Part shown: in pieces, positions 1 through 8,313 of the stretch
How positions within the stretch are numbered: position 1 is the first letter of the stretch
How the letters are laid out: each line of letters starts with the position of its first letter
Assembly: GCA_001940845.1 (NCBI GenBank)
Contig: MSGV01000023.1
Coordinates: 82,312-146,311 of the forward strand
Direction of reading: 5' to 3'
Length of the DNA: 64,000 nt
Source of the DNA: Christensenellaceae bacterium Phil7
GTDB lineage: Bacteria > Bacillota > Clostridia > Christensenellales > CAG-138
The notes under the pieces: model-generated
What the model saw: the letters and a program-made list of their open reading frames with translations, nothing else
Database searches by the model: none
Told to the model about the DNA's origin: nothing
Position numbers and translations under genes: made by a program

Positions 1-1
1 T

Positions 2-616
2 AAGGAGATCTGCAAGGGAGCACCGCGAACGCTTGATTATCTTTGCGATTCATGCCGTATACATTTTGAAGGATTAAAGCGCTGCCTGGATATTGCAGGT
101 GTTGATTATATTGTTGATCCGGACATAGTGCGTGGATTGGATTATTATACGGGAACTGTTTTTGAGATCGTATCAAACAGAATAGGCTCTCAGGGAACCG
201 TTTGCGGCGGCGGCCGATATAATGATTTGATAGCTGAACTTGGAGGGCAGCCAACGCCGGCCGTTGGTTTTGGGCTTGGACTTGAAAGGCTTCTTATGGT
301 GATGGAGAATAACCATGCTTTTATTCCGAAACCCGATCCGGTGAAGGTTTATTTTGCTGCAATGGGCGAGCAGCCAAAATTGATCTCATTCAATCTCGTG
401 CGGCAGCTTCGTGAGCGGGGGATATATGCTGAATTCGATCATATGGATAGAAGCCTTAAGGCACAGTTTAAATATGCGAATAAGCTTGGTGCCGAATATA
501 CGGTTGTCATTGGAGAGGACGAGCTTGTTCAGGGAATTGCAAAGGTAAAATCCATGAAGGATGGCATTGAAAACTCGGTAGCAATAGGAGAACTTGTGAG
601 CTACTTTGCCGATTAA
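2..616 (+). CDS. hisS: Histidyl-tRNA synthetase, C-terminal part (5' truncated by window)
   Basis: Charges tRNA-His with histidine in the cytoplasm. The reading frame is open from base 2, so the start lies outside the window. The visible part carries the class II HisRS signature RGLDYYTGTVFE (from base 128), then the glycine-rich GGGRYNDL and GFGLGLERLL motif 3 region, then an anticodon-binding domain of about 90 residues. An internal GTG at 128 lies inside the conserved motif and is not a start. The gene ends just before an independent promoter, so it is the last gene of its transcript. Identification rests on motifs and is secure. Confidence 0.95.
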   Translation, partial: KEICKGAPRTLDYLCDSCRIHFEGLKRCLDIAGVDYIVDPDIVRGLDYYTGTVFEIVSNRIGSQGTVCGGGRYNDLIAELGGQPTPAVGFGLGLERLLMVMENNHAFIPKPDPVKVYFAAMGEQPKLISFNLVRQLRERGIYAEFDHMDRSLKAQFKYANKLGAEYTVVIGEDELVQGIAKVKSMKDGIENSVAIGELVSYFAD

Positions 617-650
617 AAATAAATATTTATCGTTAATTGATAAAAAATGC

Positions 651-699
651 TTGACAAACGATATCTGTGGTAGTAATATGTACTAAACGGATATCGTTT
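651..699 (+). promoter_or_regulatory. Sigma-A promoter with palindromic operator
   Basis: TTGACA at 651-656, 17-nt spacer, TAATAT at 674-679. A perfect 10-bp inverted repeat brackets the -10 region: AAACGATATC at 656-665 and GATATCGTTT at 690-699. One arm overlaps the -35/spacer, the other covers the start of the transcript. This is the geometry of a repressor operator. The repressor is not identifiable in this window. Confidence 0.75.
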
Positions 700-744
700 T
701 TAATTATGGACGTATTCGAAATTTAGCTGAAAGGGAGATCCATT

Positions 745-2097
745 ATGGAACAAAGAGCTAATCAAGAACCCCATGTGCATTCGCCGGCATATTCTATCGG
801 AGAGATAAAACCCGAGTTTGAAAAGACCTGCAATGATGAAACAAAAAAGAAGCTGCGGCTTCTGCTGGTCTTTGCGCCTATATTAGGTTTGCTTGCAGAA
901 CTGGCGGTATTCCGGCCTTATCCAAAGGACTATAACCTCTTCTATATGGGATTTTTTGTCATATTCGCGGTTGTGCTCATCTCATATAATTGGGGCAGCT
1001 TCAGGCGCTCAAAGGAAGGGTGGTTTGCCGCAGCAATGATGATATTGCTGCTTGCGAATATTCCTTATATGAATGAGGTGATGATGCCAAAGAGAAATGA
1101 TATAATCATTATGAGCGATTACCAAAATCTCCATAGTGTTTTGAGCACGACCAACATGTTGCTTGCAATACCTCTTTGCCTTGTTCTGATTTCTACTCTT
1201 ATCGGAAACGGCTTGCAAAAGGATTCCGTTCGCTATTTTCTTAATAGCTTTGGCATGAATCTCATTCCAAATTGGTTTAAAAACTTGCCAATGCCGTTTC
1301 GTGTGCTTGGAAACAACGTTGAACGGGATAGAAAGAATATAGGCAAAGTCATGTTAGGCATTGTACTGGGCATCCCGGTGTTTATAGTGCTGATGCTTTT
1401 GCTGGCAAGCGCGGATGATGGATTGAGCAATTTTCTGCATAACTTGCCAAGTCTTCCTAGTGAATGGCTGCTTCGCGTCTGCACCATTGCTTTTATGGCA
1501 CTGACCTCATATTCAATGATAGCTTCCTGCCTTGAAGCGGGAAGCAAATCGAAGCGGGAGCTTGTACTGACGGTTGGACATTGGAGCAGCACAACTCCGG
1601 GAATAATCATAGCTATGATGCTAATTGCCTATGTGATATTTGCAGCGTTTCAATTTGATTATCTTTCCGGATTTAAGGGACTTCCCTCGGAATTTACATA
1701 TTCGGAATACGCAGTTAAAGGCTTCAATGAGCTGAATGTGGTTTCATTCATAAATATTGCAATGATAGTTGTTAGTATGATGTTCTGCAAGGACGATTCC
1801 GGAAGGGTCAGAAAGCCGATCCGGGTGCTGTTGATTGTGCTGTTGGTATGCTCTTTTTTGATAGCGGCTTCTGCACTGCTCAGGCTGCTGATGTATATAG
1901 GAGCGTATGGTCTGACCTCGAAGCGAATACTCGCATTTTGGTTCGAGATCGCTATCTTTATAGTTTTTTCACTTGCAGCAATAAAGCTTGCTGATAGAAA
2001 GTTCAGGGTTGTGTATTGGGGTGTCGGCGTCCTGATGATCTGGTATGTGTTATTGAATTATATTGCTCCGATACTGGCCAGCAGTATGATTGCATAA
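745..2097 (+). CDS. DUF4153/DUF4173-like polytopic membrane protein
   Basis: A 450-residue protein with a short hydrophilic N-terminus (about 35 residues) followed by roughly ten hydrophobic segments. Two features recall the DUF4153/DUF4173 families: an LLLASADDGLSNF stretch in the middle and a YSEYAVKGFNELNVVSF stretch in the C-terminal third. The biochemical function of these families is not known. The start is well supported by AAGGGAG at 731-737. It is monocistronic: its own promoter with a palindromic operator lies upstream and a strong hairpin follows. The operator suggests inducible expression, for example by envelope stress, but that is inference. Confidence 0.7.
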   Translation: MEQRANQEPHVHSPAYSIGEIKPEFEKTCNDETKKKLRLLLVFAPILGLLAELAVFRPYPKDYNLFYMGFFVIFAVVLISYNWGSFRRSKEGWFAAAMMILLLANIPYMNEVMMPKRNDIIIMSDYQNLHSVLSTTNMLLAIPLCLVLISTLIGNGLQKDSVRYFLNSFGMNLIPNWFKNLPMPFRVLGNNVERDRKNIGKVMLGIVLGIPVFIVLMLLLASADDGLSNFLHNLPSLPSEWLLRVCTIAFMALTSYSMIASCLEAGSKSKRELVLTVGHWSSTTPGIIIAMMLIAYVIFAAFQFDYLSGFKGLPSEFTYSEYAVKGFNELNVVSFINIAMIVVSMMFCKDDSGRVRKPIRVLLIVLLVCSFLIAASALLRLLMYIGAYGLTSKRILAFWFEIAIFIVFSLAAIKLADRKFRVVYWGVGVLMIWYVLLNYIAPILASSMIA

Positions 2098-2124
2098 ATG
2101 GATTGCCGCATATAATTTTGCTTC

Positions 2125-2152
2125 GCCCCCATAGCCGCTGCGGCATGGGGGC
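2125..2152. terminator. Bidirectional terminator hairpin
   Basis: GCCCCCAT at 2125-2132 pairs with ATGGGGGC at 2145-2152, and the loop itself contains GCCG/CGGC. It lies between the convergent DUF4153-like gene and spoIVA and could serve both. Confidence 0.7.
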
Positions 2153-2189
2153 AATATCTTAACAATGCAATTGCAATATTGAGTTAATC

Positions 2190-3671
2190 CTATAGAAGAA
2201 TGCAGATCAGGCTGTTGCAGCCTTCATTCACCATGCGATTTATAGCATTTTGAAGCTTCAATTGTACTTCCTGAGGAAGACTTGAGACCTTTCCGCTCAT
2301 ACCATCCTTGACCATATCATAGAGCGATTTACCGAAAATATTGGTTGACCATATCTCATCAGGACTCTTTTCAAATTTATCCATAAGTCCGCGCACAAGC
2401 TCCTCGCTCTGCTCCGCCGTGCCGACCAGGGGATTGATCTCACTTTCTATATCGACTCTGATGACGTGCAGCCCGGAAGCATGCGCCCGAAGTCTTACTC
2501 CGAATCGTGAACCATGCTGAACGATTTCGGGCTCATCAAGCCTCATAGCATCTATCTCGGGAGGCACAAGTCCATATCCGGTATCCTCGGCGGCAGCAAT
2601 GGCGGATGCAACCCTGTCATATGCTTTCTTGGCTTTCACAAATTCCTTTAGCGATTTGATCAGCTCCGTTTCATTCTTGATGCTGTAATCGCATTCCTCG
2701 CTGATAATGCGGTAAAATACATCTTCATTGGGTTCAAGCTTGTAGATTGCAAATCCGCTTCCAAGCCTTAATTCATCTTGTTTGATGGGCTTAAAATCGG
2801 AGAGCTCGCTGAAAGCATCGGGTATCTTTGCTGCGTCGCGCATACGGTTGAGTTCGGGCATTATCGATCTGGCGCGCTCTATAAGCGAGCTGAGCAGTGG
2901 ATGCTCGAAGCCCAATGCCTTAAGCCATGATGGAATTCCAATGCCTACAGTGCGGATGGGGAATTCCATAAGTATTCCTTCCAGCATGGCCTGGATATCA
3001 TCATTGCTCATATTCATCACATCTACAGGCGTAACCGATACGGAATATTTTGCCGCAAGCGATTTTGCGAGCTCGACACAAGCGGAATCAGCCGGGTTTG
3101 CACTGTTGAGAAGTACGATGAAGGGCTTACCGGTAGCAGTGATCTCCTTTAGAACTCGTTCCTCCGCATTTTCGTAATCGCTCCTGGCGATGCCGGTAAT
3201 ACTTCCATCGGTGAGCACGACGATCCCAATTGTGGAATGTTCGTTGATTACCTTTCGTGTACCAAGCTCCGCCGCTTCATCAAATGGAATATCGTGATCG
3301 AACCATGGAGTGCGCACCATGCGTGGAAGCTCATCCTCTGTCCCACCGATCGCTCCATTCACCATATATCCGACGCAATCCACCATGCGCACCCTGACCG
3401 TGCCGTCATCATCACCTATGTTAAGCTCCACCGCATCGTTTGGAACGAATTTGGGCTGGGTTGTCATAACGGTTTTTCCCGATCCGCTTTGAGGAAGTTC
3501 ATCAACAATTCGAGCTTTTGCAAATTCATCACCAATCTTTGGCAATATCATCAAATCCATGAATCTCTTGATGAAGGTTGATTTTCCCGTTCGAACAGGC
3601 CCCACAACTCCAATGTAGATATCGCCTCCGGTTCGCTGCTCGATATCTCTATAAATGCTTGTATCTGCCAT
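2190..3671 (-). CDS. spoIVA: Stage IV sporulation protein A
   Basis: SpoIVA is the ATPase that polymerises on the outer forespore membrane and forms the base on which the spore coat assembles. The 493-residue length matches the family (492 in Bacillus subtilis). The N-terminus is characteristic: a conserved DIEQRTGGDIYIG start, then Walker A GPVRTGKST at residues 24-32, followed by the SpoIVA-type GTPase-like fold. The C-terminal domain used for membrane targeting through SpoVM is present in full. The start has CCGGAGG immediately upstream. A sigma-E-like promoter lies about 30 nt upstream. Its presence shows that the organism, or a recent ancestor, forms endospores. Confidence 0.97.
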   Translation of the reverse strand: MADTSIYRDIEQRTGGDIYIGVVGPVRTGKSTFIKRFMDLMILPKIGDEFAKARIVDELPQSGSGKTVMTTQPKFVPNDAVELNIGDDDGTVRVRMVDCVGYMVNGAIGGTEDELPRMVRTPWFDHDIPFDEAAELGTRKVINEHSTIGIVVLTDGSITGIARSDYENAEERVLKEITATGKPFIVLLNSANPADSACVELAKSLAAKYSVSVTPVDVMNMSNDDIQAMLEGILMEFPIRTVGIGIPSWLKALGFEHPLLSSLIERARSIMPELNRMRDAAKIPDAFSELSDFKPIKQDELRLGSGFAIYKLEPNEDVFYRIISEECDYSIKNETELIKSLKEFVKAKKAYDRVASAIAAAEDTGYGLVPPEIDAMRLDEPEIVQHGSRFGVRLRAHASGLHVIRVDIESEINPLVGTAEQSEELVRGLMDKFEKSPDEIWSTNIFGKSLYDMVKDGMSGKVSSLPQEVQLKLQNAINRMVNEGCNSLICILL

Positions 3672-3705
3672 AAAAACCTCCGGTTATCACTATCCTATCT
3701 GTAAA

Positions 3706-3734
3706 TGTTTATGGTATTGCTTCGGTATTTATTC
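3706..3734 (-). promoter_or_regulatory. Candidate sigma-E promoter of spoIVA
   Basis: Read on the minus strand: GAATAAAT (3734-3727), a 13-nt spacer, CATAAACA (3713-3706). This approximates the mother-cell sigma-E pattern (ATA-rich -35, CATAnnnT-like -10). It sits 35 nt from the spoIVA start, consistent with the known sigma-E control of spoIVA. The match is imperfect. Confidence 0.4.
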
Positions 3735-3791
3735 GCAGATTATCGGTTTTGAATCTGAATGAGCAGCCTAAATTATACTGACGCAAGATAA

Positions 3792-3841
3792 ATCTATGCG
3801 GAATGCCATGGTTTGGAAAGTCCGCACAGATATTTTAATTA
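3792..3841. terminator. Hairpin downstream of secreted protein gene
   Basis: ATCTATGCGGA (3792-3802) and TCCGCACAGAT (3831-3841) form an 11-bp stem with one mismatch. It lies between the stop of the secreted protein gene and the spoIVA promoter. There is no clear T-run in the minus direction, so termination efficiency is uncertain. Confidence 0.4.
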
Positions 3842-3851
3842 GATAATCCGA

Positions 3852-5624
3852 TTAATTATTCTTTTTTCTTAATAGGCTGATACCAAAACCGAAGAACAGT
3901 GCAGCTATTCCGAATAGAGAAAATGCAGCGCCGCCTGTTGAGGGGGCAGGGATTGGAGAAGGTGAAGCCGGAATATCGGATGGATCGGTGGAGGGATCAG
4001 CAGGATCCGTTGGAGCTATTGTTGGCTCGATTGGAGCGTCCGTAGGATCAACGGGTTCACTGGTTGGTTCATCAGGAGCGTCTGTGGGATCAATGGGCTC
4101 GGGTGTGGAGGGTTGTGCTGGAAGGATATTGATTACGGCATAGTCGATATCAACCGAGTTAAGATCGGTGACATCGTAATGACGGAAGGCAACTTTTATA
4201 TTGCATCCAACATAGTCGGCAAGGTCAACGGATTGGCGGACGTATTCATCTGTGGCTACGAAATATCCAAGTTCATCGCTCCACGAAGTGCCTCCATCTG
4301 TGCTTACATATATTCCAATAACCTCTGCTGCGCCATTTTCGCCAAACATCATGAACGAGAGTTCTGCAATCGATGCTTCGTTTGGTATGCTGATTTCAGG
4401 GCTGATAAGCCAGTTATCAGGGGTAAGTGCACCGGCATAGCGATGATAGGATGCCGAATTCATGCATCCATTTCCCTCGTATGGAAAACCTCCCATTGTT
4501 CCCTGCATCCAGTTCCAATTCATATTATCACCATCGGCATCGATGAGACTCCAGCCTAAGTTAGCAGGTTCTTCATTGAAATCCCATGTGACCGCAAGTG
4601 GGTTGGTATAGTTCGCCGTAATAACCCTATCAAGAAATATTGGTTCGCCTGCATAATCCCACCCTGTGAATTCATATCCAAAGTGTACTGGGGGCTCGGG
4701 GAAGGCAATATCCGGAATCGATGCTCCATATGGAACTTCGTATGCGCTTATTTCCTCGCCGGTAAGACCATCAATAAAGCTGATGTAGGCATCCGGAGCT
4801 TCGGGCACGTAACCGTCAAGATCATTTTCGATGAAAAGTCCGCAGATCTCTGATCCGGAACCTATTCTGCAAATGTATGCTGCTTCACCTGTTTCGGGAT
4901 TGATCTCACAGAGCCCATTATTTTCAGCATCATAATATTGAGCCCAGTAAAGCTTATTGTTATTGTGATCCCATGCCATGGACTGAACATACTGCAAGCC
5001 GTAACCGGTTTCACCGATAAGGGAGATGCCTCCTGCGTTCAAATCCACCGAATATAGCTTGGCATTCTGCCCATAAGAGAGCATGAATGCCTCGCCGTCC
5101 GTACTGATGGCGAGGTTTGCGAATTGTTCGATGCCGCCTGTAAGAATGCTGCTTTCATTTATTGGCATGTATTCATTGAGTTCGCCGGTGATTATATCGA
5201 CTGTAGCAATGAACGTGCCTACATATGCATGGCTCGTAAGTGCATACATTGTATCATTCGCATGATTATACGCCATATCCAGCACCGTGATAGTGCTGCC
5301 ATATGGGTTTGAGACATCGTAAAGTGCCATGCTATCCGCATTACCTACGCAAAATGTTCCGTCGAGCTTATATGCATAGATTCTGCCGCCCATAAATTCT
5401 GCCGCAAAAACAGTATCAAAGCTGTCAAATTGGGTAATAGATGTTGGATCGCTGCTATTGAACTTGCCAAAAAATCCGTATTCGCTATCAACACAGTAGT
5501 TGAAGTAGCCGCCGAAGATGATGCCATCTTTTTCTGGCTCGTTTTTGGCAAAGCCAACTGTCGGAAGCACAAGTGCCGAAAGCAGAAGAGCAAATGCGAT
5601 CAGTGCTGCGCTCAGTCGTTTCAT
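3852..5624 (-). CDS. Secreted cell-surface protein with propeller-like, InlB-like and choice-of-anchor-J-like domains and variant sortase tail
   Basis: A 590-residue exported protein. Residues 1-26 are a classical signal peptide. Residues about 30-285 contain repeated aromatic/glycine strands (for example NNNKLYWAQYYDAENN) suggestive of a beta-propeller. Next comes a small InlB/Listeria-Bacteroides-like repeat (about 285-345, YEFTGWDYAGEP), then a domain resembling the cleaved-adhesin/choice-of-anchor J fold (about 350-505, DNWLISPEISIP and STDGGTSW). A Pro/Thr/Asp/Glu-rich wall-spanning linker (about 508-555) follows. The end has the layout of a sortase substrate: APSTG at 560-564, a hydrophobic segment, then RKKNN. 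The first position is Ala rather than Leu, so anchoring by a standard class A sortase is doubtful. GGAGGA precedes the start. The ligand is unknown; adhesion or substrate binding is inferred. Confidence 0.7.
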   Translation of the reverse strand: MKRLSAALIAFALLLSALVLPTVGFAKNEPEKDGIIFGGYFNYCVDSEYGFFGKFNSSDPTSITQFDSFDTVFAAEFMGGRIYAYKLDGTFCVGNADSMALYDVSNPYGSTITVLDMAYNHANDTMYALTSHAYVGTFIATVDIITGELNEYMPINESSILTGGIEQFANLAISTDGEAFMLSYGQNAKLYSVDLNAGGISLIGETGYGLQYVQSMAWDHNNNKLYWAQYYDAENNGLCEINPETGEAAYICRIGSGSEICGLFIENDLDGYVPEAPDAYISFIDGLTGEEISAYEVPYGASIPDIAFPEPPVHFGYEFTGWDYAGEPIFLDRVITANYTNPLAVTWDFNEEPANLGWSLIDADGDNMNWNWMQGTMGGFPYEGNGCMNSASYHRYAGALTPDNWLISPEISIPNEASIAELSFMMFGENGAAEVIGIYVSTDGGTSWSDELGYFVATDEYVRQSVDLADYVGCNIKVAFRHYDVTDLNSVDIDYAVINILPAQPSTPEPIDPTDAPDEPTSEPVDPTDAPIEPTIAPTDPADPSTDPSDIPASPSPIPAPSTGGAAFSLFGIAALFFGFGISLLRKKNN

Positions 5625-5706
5625 GATAGATTCCTCCGAAGTGAATTTCGTTTATGCGATCAGCAATATTCAAGCTTAAATCAACATAACGATTTTAATT
5701 AAGTTG

Positions 5707-5735
5707 AATATAGCACCCTTTGAGACATTTGTCAA
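5707..5735 (-). promoter_or_regulatory. Sigma-A promoter of the secreted surface protein
   Basis: On the minus strand: TTGACA (5735-5730), 17-nt spacer, TATATT (5712-5707). The predicted transcript starts about 75 nt before the start codon at 5624. Confidence 0.75.
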
Positions 5736-5790
5736 TAGCTTTTTTAAAATAACTGTGTTAAAATAAAAAAAGATTATGGAGGGAATGATT

Positions 5791-6903
5791 ATGGTAGAAT
5801 ACGAACCAATTCCGATTTTTGAAGCAATGCAGTTGCTTCTGAACCGCTCTAATTCAATTGATGGGTTTTTTGATGCTATGGCATTACGCTACCCTGCAAA
5901 TTTAGAGGAATATAAAGAATATCGGGCTATGCTCAAGCCGTTGAAAAAAGCCCTGCTCAAGAGCGTTTCTGTGGATGAAGCGACACTTAATGTTTTATTT
6001 TCTCCGCTTGTAGAAGAGAAGCATGGAAATAACCAGCCTGATTCCGTCCCACCGATTGCATCAATAATAATTGGAAATATCTCGAATTATATTAATCTTG
6101 ACGAAGCAAATTTCTTTGATGTGCTGCGGGCAAACCCGGAATGGATTTTTGAAAGCATATTGCGCTGCGTGTATGATTGCATAACGGATGATGCGTTGGC
6201 AGCGGAATCACGCAAAGATCCGGAAAATGAAAGCGAGCTGCTGCGTTTGATTCTTAAAAGCGAGCTGCCTGTGTCGGCAAAGATGAGACTGATAGAGCTG
6301 ACACTGAGTCCAATTGAATATATTGACATGCTGGAAAAGACGGTCATGCCTGTTGCAAGCGTATTTTCTTCAATGAGGGATAGATGGGAGCCCCTTGTTG
6401 AGTTATATCGCAGAAGCTATGCGAATATTACAGATGCGAAGGAGATAGTATGTGATCGATATAAATATGTTCCGGAAAATGCAGAAAAATTTACGATATA
6501 CCCGAGTGTCATGATGTACAATTCCTTTAATTTTTCGACAGATTTTCCAATACCAAATGCCGCAGGCGGATTCGTAGGAGTTCTGTTTGATGTATTTTGG
6601 AGCAGTGCGGGATTGACGAGCTTTAATGATTCTGAAATTTCGAGAATTCTTTCGATAGTGGGAGATCGCGTTCGATTCGAAATAATAGAGCACTTGGTCA
6701 AGGGGCCGTCTTATGGAAGGGAGCTTACGAAACTTCTTAACTTGACTCCGGGGGCTGTATCGCGGCACCTCAGTATTCTGGCGGGAACTGGACTTGTCGT
6801 AGCAAATGCAGACGGAAAAAAGATATATTATTCATTGGACCGTGAACACATGAAGGAATTTCTAAGCATGCTGAACCATATCTTTCTGCCGGATATGAAA
6901 TGA
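5791..6903 (+). CDS. ArsR-type winged-helix regulator with a large N-terminal domain
   Basis: About 370 residues. The C-terminal 85 residues form an ArsR-like winged helix: the segment around GDRVRFEIIEHLVKGP leads into a recognition helix region TPGAVSRHLSILAGTGLV, and the beta-wing is DGKKIYYSL. The N-terminal ~280 residues show no motif I recognise and may be a ligand-sensing or dimerisation domain. I chose ATG 5791 because GGAGGG at 5778-5783 then has a 7-nt spacing; the upstream in-frame ATGs at 5776 and 5785 overlap or abut that site. It is transcribed divergently from the secreted surface protein gene, which makes that gene a plausible target, but no operator was found. Confidence 0.75.
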   Translation: MVEYEPIPIFEAMQLLLNRSNSIDGFFDAMALRYPANLEEYKEYRAMLKPLKKALLKSVSVDEATLNVLFSPLVEEKHGNNQPDSVPPIASIIIGNISNYINLDEANFFDVLRANPEWIFESILRCVYDCITDDALAAESRKDPENESELLRLILKSELPVSAKMRLIELTLSPIEYIDMLEKTVMPVASVFSSMRDRWEPLVELYRRSYANITDAKEIVCDRYKYVPENAEKFTIYPSVMMYNSFNFSTDFPIPNAAGGFVGVLFDVFWSSAGLTSFNDSEISRILSIVGDRVRFEIIEHLVKGPSYGRELTKLLNLTPGAVSRHLSILAGTGLVVANADGKKIYYSLDREHMKEFLSMLNHIFLPDMK

Positions 6904-6918
6904 ATTTATTATACTGAA

Positions 6919-6949
6919 GCCCGCCGCACGATTTGAGCATGCGGCGGGC
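6919..6949. terminator. Strong GC-rich bidirectional hairpin
   Basis: GCCCGCCGCA (6919-6928) and TGCGGCGGGC (6940-6949) form a perfect 10-bp stem with an 11-nt loop. It lies between the convergent ArsR-type gene and der. No long T-run follows. Confidence 0.6.
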
Positions 6950-6978
6950 GGTGGATTATGGCACGTGGAATTCAGGCT

Positions 6979-8310
6979 TTAATTGATCTCATCCTTTTCT
7001 CCGCGCTTTCTTATAATAAGGCGAATGGGCGTTGCCGTAATGGAAAAGGACTTGCGGATATAGTTTTCAAGGTATCTCCTATAGGAGAAATGCATCAGAT
7101 CAGGTTCATTTACAAATATTACGAAGGTTGGCGGCCTTGTGCTGACCTGTGTTGCATAGTAAACCCTGAGCCTTCTGCCATTATTCACCGGAGGATCATT
7201 CATGGTGATGGCTTCATTGACTATATCATTAAGCTTACCGGTGGAGATACGTATGCTGTTTTGTTCAAATGCATAGTTTGCCATCTCCATAACCTTATGG
7301 ACGCGCTGACCGGTTTTTGCTGAGATAAAAAGCATGGGTACATAGCTCATAAATGCGAGATCAGCCAGCATCTTCTTTTTGAATTCTTCAACGGTATAGG
7401 TATCCTTTTCAATGATATCCCATTTATTTATTATCAGCACGCTGGCCTTGCCCTCTTCATGTACATAGCCCGCTATGCGAACATCCTGCTCACTGAGCCC
7501 TCGTTCGGCGTCCACAACGATGAGCGCAATATCACAGCGCCTGATAGCGGCGAGGGATCGTATGACGCTGTAGCGTTCAACAGTTTCATCCTCAATGGAA
7601 CGCTTTCTTCTGATTCCGGCAGTGTCTATAAGGTTGTATTCCTGGTCATTCCATATGAATGGCGAGTCTATTGCATCTCGAGTAGTACCGGGCACATTGC
7701 TGACTATGGTGCGTTCCTGGCCGAGCAAAGCATTGACCAAGCTTGATTTGCCAACATTCGGACGGCCAACAACGGCAATTCCTATGGAGGAATCCTCGTC
7801 CTCGTCATCCATGGCGGAAAAATCTGCGACAACTTCATCGAGCATATCACCGATACCAAGCCCCTGCTCGGCAGAGATACCGATGGGATTGCCGATGCCC
7901 AGCGCATAGAAATCATAGATGCTATCCTCAAACTTTGGATGATCGACCTTGTTTACAACCAGAACGATTGGTTTTTTGCTGCGGCGCAGCATCTCCGCCA
8001 CCTCTTCATCCGCTGCGGTAATCCCGGCTCTTCCATCAACGATGAATATTATGACATTTGCTGTTTCTATCGCAAGCTCAGCCTGGCGCCGCATCTGCTT
8101 TGCAATGATATCATCGCTTTCCGGTTCGATTCCACCGGTATCTATGAGGGTGAATCGATAGTTCAGCCAATCTGCATCGGCATATATCCTGTCTCGGGTC
8201 ACTCCAGGGGTATCCTCCACGATGGCGATGCGCTTTCCTGCGATCTTATTAAATAAAGTGGATTTTCCAACATTGGGTCTGCCCACTATGGCTACCAAGG
8301 GTTTCATCAT
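6979..8310 (-). CDS. der: Ribosome-associated double GTPase Der (EngA)
   Basis: An essential GTPase for late assembly of the 50S ribosomal subunit. The 443-residue length is typical. It has two tandem G domains: the first P-loop is [12 protein letters not shown] near the N-terminus, with DTGG and NKVD motifs. The second is [12 protein letters not shown] near residue 180, with DTAG and NKWD motifs. A KH-like C-terminal domain ([23 protein letters not shown] region, given in part) follows. It lies 3 nt downstream of the DUF512 gene, so the two are cotranscribed. In many Clostridia plsY and gpsA sit next to der and lead to spoIVA. They are absent here. Confidence 0.97.
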   Translation of the reverse strand: MMKPLVAIVGRPNVGKSTLFNKIAGKRIAIVEDTPGVTRDRIYADADWLNYRFTLIDTGGIEPESDDIIAKQMRRQAELAIETANVIIFIVDGRAGITAADEEVAEMLRRSKKPIVLVVNKVDHPKFEDSIYDFYALGIGNPIGISAEQGLGIGDMLDEVVADFSAMDDEDEDSSIGIAVVGRPNVGKSSLVNALLGQERTIVSNVPGTTRDAIDSPFIWNDQEYNLIDTAGIRRKRSIEDETVERYSVIRSLAAIRRCDIALIVVDAERGLSEQDVRIAGYVHEEGKASVLIINKWDIIEKDTYTVEEFKKKMLADLAFMSYVPMLFISAKTGQRVHKVMEMANYAFEQNSIRISTGKLNDIVNEAITMNDPPVNNGRRLRVYYATQVSTRPPTFVIFVNEPDLMHFSYRRYLENYIRKSFSITATPIRLIIRKRGEKDEIN

Positions 8311-8313
8311 TCA

